DNA from: Chloromonas sp. AAM2
Taxonomy: Eukaryota; Chlorophyta; Chlorophyceae; Chlamydomonadales; Chlamydomonadaceae
Reading direction: 5' to 3'
Assembly (NCBI GenBank): GCA_004335635.1
Contig: QAXH01002176.1
Location: 1-33,660, forward strand
Length of the DNA: 33,660 bases
Position numbers and translations under genes: made by a program. The notes below the pieces were generated by a model. The model was not told the DNA's origin, searched no databases, and saw only the letters and a list, made by a program, of their open reading frames with translations. Shown here in pieces: positions 31,353 to 33,660 of the stretch (the first letter of the stretch is position 1; the number at the start of each line of letters is the position of its first letter).

Positions 31353-32556
31353 ATGCCGTCACATGCTTTGGTTTCTTTGCAGAAAAGGACAAGAAATCAA
31401 CAAATCTCCGAAATTTTTCCATACGCGGGCATGAACATGCAGTACTTGATCGGATGAGACACTTGTTCCTATGGCATGTACCACCAATCATCATATCTTC
31501 AGGAGCCGGTATTGCATCACCAACACGTAGTGGGTGCCTTTGCCATCCCAGTGTCAGGCCAAACTGGTGCAGACGCAATATGTGCTCACCTGCTCTCTGG
31601 CTGGTGTTATGCATACGCTTCAAGCGCATGAAATCCTCCATGCCATGGCAAGCAGTCCTGCTGCTGGACGTGTGACGCACATGGTCACACAAACGGCTAC
31701 AATCTCCAATGGACGTCAAGCGGTGAGGATTGCAAGCGCCAGGTGCATGGGCATGGCAATGCCACCCATGGGCAGCACCTGACCCCATGATGCCATGCAC
31801 ATGCATGGGGTTGCATGCACTGCTGCTAGTCCAGAGAGCACGCAATTGCTCAGTTGTTCGTGCGCCGGTGCATGCCGATCGAATGCTGTGGCAGGGTGGT
31901 TGCATCGCTGGGTTGGTTGCGGGCGGGACCAACAGCCGTCCTGCTGTGTGCCACACTCTTCGCCATGCTCCGCTCTGCGAGAAGGCAACATTCACCACTG
32001 CTTTGAGCCAACCACCCGCATGGAAGACATGCCTTGTAGTGCATGGAACGTGTGGTGGGCTAACGAATATATATAACGCATTGAAGCCCAAGGTTTAGTC
32101 AGCTGGCATTTTTGGCAACAAGCTTAGACAGGTACCTGGTCCAGGCTGTGCTCCTTCCGTACGCAGCGCACACGTGCTTGATATCACAGATGAACATCAC
32201 AACAGCTCACCTGGGACATGTCTACCTAGGGTTTGCCAGAGGCCAGCCCCAAACGGTTGGTCTTGGCCTAGCAAGTGCAGGTGGCAATCTTTCGGTCGCA
32301 ACTATGTATTGTACTGGTGTGCAGGGCCAGAAGACGTGGGTGGACTGAGAAACGGGGACGTGTAACAAGTCGGTTGATGGGCCACTTGCCGGCGGCATTT
32401 CGCAATCGGCTGGTTCCTGCATGGCTGTTGTAAAATTGAAGCATATCGCGTATACTACACACGCCTCAGTCGCCGGTGCCACAAACATAACCGCTGCAGA
32501 CCCCCGGCAGGACCTCCACACGCACATTCAAGAAACATAAGGAAACTGGGATAAGG
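31353..32556. other. Intergenic region between divergent J-domain and Lys-rich genes
   Basis: Both flanking genes point away from this 1.2-kb stretch, so it should hold both promoters. A 255-codon minus-strand open frame (about 31324-32091) covers much of it but looks accidental: it is rich in His and Cys from CATG-type words, lacks motifs and overlaps the proposed first exon of the J-domain gene. An AT-rich ATATATATAA lies at about 32067-32076. Confidence 0.45.
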
Positions 32557-33660
32557 ATGGGCAGCACGCCTCCTTTGAGCAAGAAGAAAAGGCGTGCCAG
32601 CGGCACAGAGGGCTCATGGGCGTCAGCTGCCAAAGGCTGGAAGGCTTTGGACGTTGGCGATGACTTCCTTCTGGGTGCAGAAGAAGGAGGGTTTGCAGGC
32701 CTGGAGGTGCTGGAAGACTGCAACATCACCATGGACCCCTCTTTCTCAGGTGTGCACCTACAGATACATCAAAAATGGGATGGAAGGACATCATCTTGTA
32801 CCTGCCTGCTCTCCATGCTACAAATGGCACTCACAGTTTACTGCATCACACTTGGCACTCAGTGTGACTCTTGATGCACAGGGGCGGAGACCTTCGCCTT
32901 GACTTCTGTCAAACCTTCCAAAAAGGCAAACAAAAAAGCCCCTGAAGCAGCAGCAGCAGCAGCAGCAGGAGCAGCAGGCAGCACAGCAGTAGCGACACCA
33001 GGCAGCAAGAAACGGAAGGCGCAGGGCAGCAACGCTGCTGCCAACAGTAATGCTGCAACACCGGCCACATCAGTAGCAAAGCCAGACAAGGGGCTGCAAC
33101 GGTCAACTGACAGGGCAGAGGTTGTGGATGTGGGTTCGTTACAAGCCCAATTGGATGCTTTGAAACGAGAGAACGAGCGGCTTAAAGCTGCAGCTGGTGG
33201 CTCGGGTCACGACAGTGGTGCTAATGGCGTGGTGGTGGAGGGCGGCTTGAGTGGCGGGGCAGCTAAGAGGAAACGCAAGCTAGAGGCGTACAAGGCTAAG
33301 ATGGCCGCGCATAGGGAGCAGCGGAAGCTGAAGGAAAAGCAGAAGAAGAAAAAGAAGAAGGGAGATGGCAAGCAGCATGGGGATGAGCAGGAGGGCGGGC
33401 AGGGGCAAGTGCCGGAGGAGGGTCAGGAACAGGAACAGCCACAGAAGAAGCAGAAGGTGGAGGGAGGGGCCAAGCAAGGCCAGGCCCAGACAAAATCTCA
33501 ACAGAAGTCAGCTGCTGATGCCAGCCAGCAGCGTGGCACTCAAAAACAGAAACAGAAGCAGAAACTGGCGAATGGCAGTGCAGCAGCTGCCACTGGGTTG
33601 GCTGCTGGTGAAGAGCGGGGCGCGGGTGGCACCGTGGCTGCTGCTGAGGCGGGGCCGCAG
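32557..33660 (+). CDS. N-terminal part of a Lys-rich, probably nucleolar protein (MAK5/DDX24-like helicase?)
   Basis: Exons 32557-32749 and 32882 to beyond the window join in phase (TCA G|GTGTGC to GCACAG|GG) for 324 aa without a stop. The start reads MGSTPPLSKKKRRASGTEGS, then a block GWKALDVGDDFLLGAEEGGF followed by AGLEVLED. That block resembles the N-terminal segment of plant DDX24/MAK5-type DEAD-box helicases, ribosome-biogenesis factors, but no helicase motif is inside the window, so the name is a guess. An Ala run, a leucine-heptad stretch (LQAQLDALKRENERLKAA, about 150-170) and several Lys/Gln-rich tracts with nuclear-localisation character (KKRKAQ, KRKRK, KQKKKKKK) follow. The protein is incomplete at the right edge. 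Confidence 0.7.

Noticed and set aside
31324..32091. 255-codon minus-strand open frame
   Set aside because: It has no motif, a His/Cys-rich composition typical of CATG-rich non-coding DNA and no splice partners, and it overlaps the proposed first exon of the J-domain gene. It could be revisited if RNA supports it.

Overview
This window is nuclear DNA of a green-lineage eukaryote, most likely a chlorophyte alga. The genes are split by many GT-AG introns, most of them 100-700 bases long. A TGTAA element, the usual polyadenylation signal of volvocalean green algae, follows one gene. Two of the proteins (a plant-type LIMR/LMBR1 membrane protein and an S40/DUF584 senescence-regulator homologue) belong to families typical of the green lineage. 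No prokaryotic operon, virus, rRNA or tRNA was found. All gene models were built by hand from open frames, splice consensus and exon phase, and I could not run any search.

Layout. (1) 819-7825, minus: a 13-exon LMBR1/LIMR-family multi-pass membrane protein of 526 aa; every exon phase closes. (2) 7826-8097: a 272-base head-to-head spacer that must hold both promoters. (3) 8098-18954, plus: a 22-exon M3-family zinc metallopeptidase of about 668 aa, with an HEGGH site, a presequence-like N terminus and a second ATG in strong context. (4) 18955-24296: a gene-poor stretch with a 23-bp tandem array and a dispersed 28-bp motif. (5) 24297-25397, minus: a four-exon S40-like protein of 266 aa. (6) 25398-27776: mostly non-coding, with one coding-like remnant interrupted by TGA. 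(7) 27777-28376, minus: an exon of an unrecognised protein with a Ser/Gly-rich repeat. (8) 28804-31352, minus: a J-domain protein with the J domain at its C terminus and a predicted membrane segment. (9) 32557 to the window end, plus: the N-terminal part of a Lys-rich, probably nucleolar protein, perhaps a MAK5/DDX24-like helicase.

The most striking signal is in the metallopeptidase gene. Two consecutive 105-base exons (17197-17301 and 17366-17470) encode versions of the same 35-residue active-site segment. They have the same phase, 15 synonymous-only codon differences and 4 amino-acid differences, and are separated by a 64-base intron. This is the architecture of mutually exclusive alternative exons, and one of the four changes swaps a Tyr for a Cys next to the probable catalytic tyrosines. 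The same gene also carries a truncated decoy copy of exon 11. Introns are loaded with minisatellites, which explain most of the long spurious open frames.
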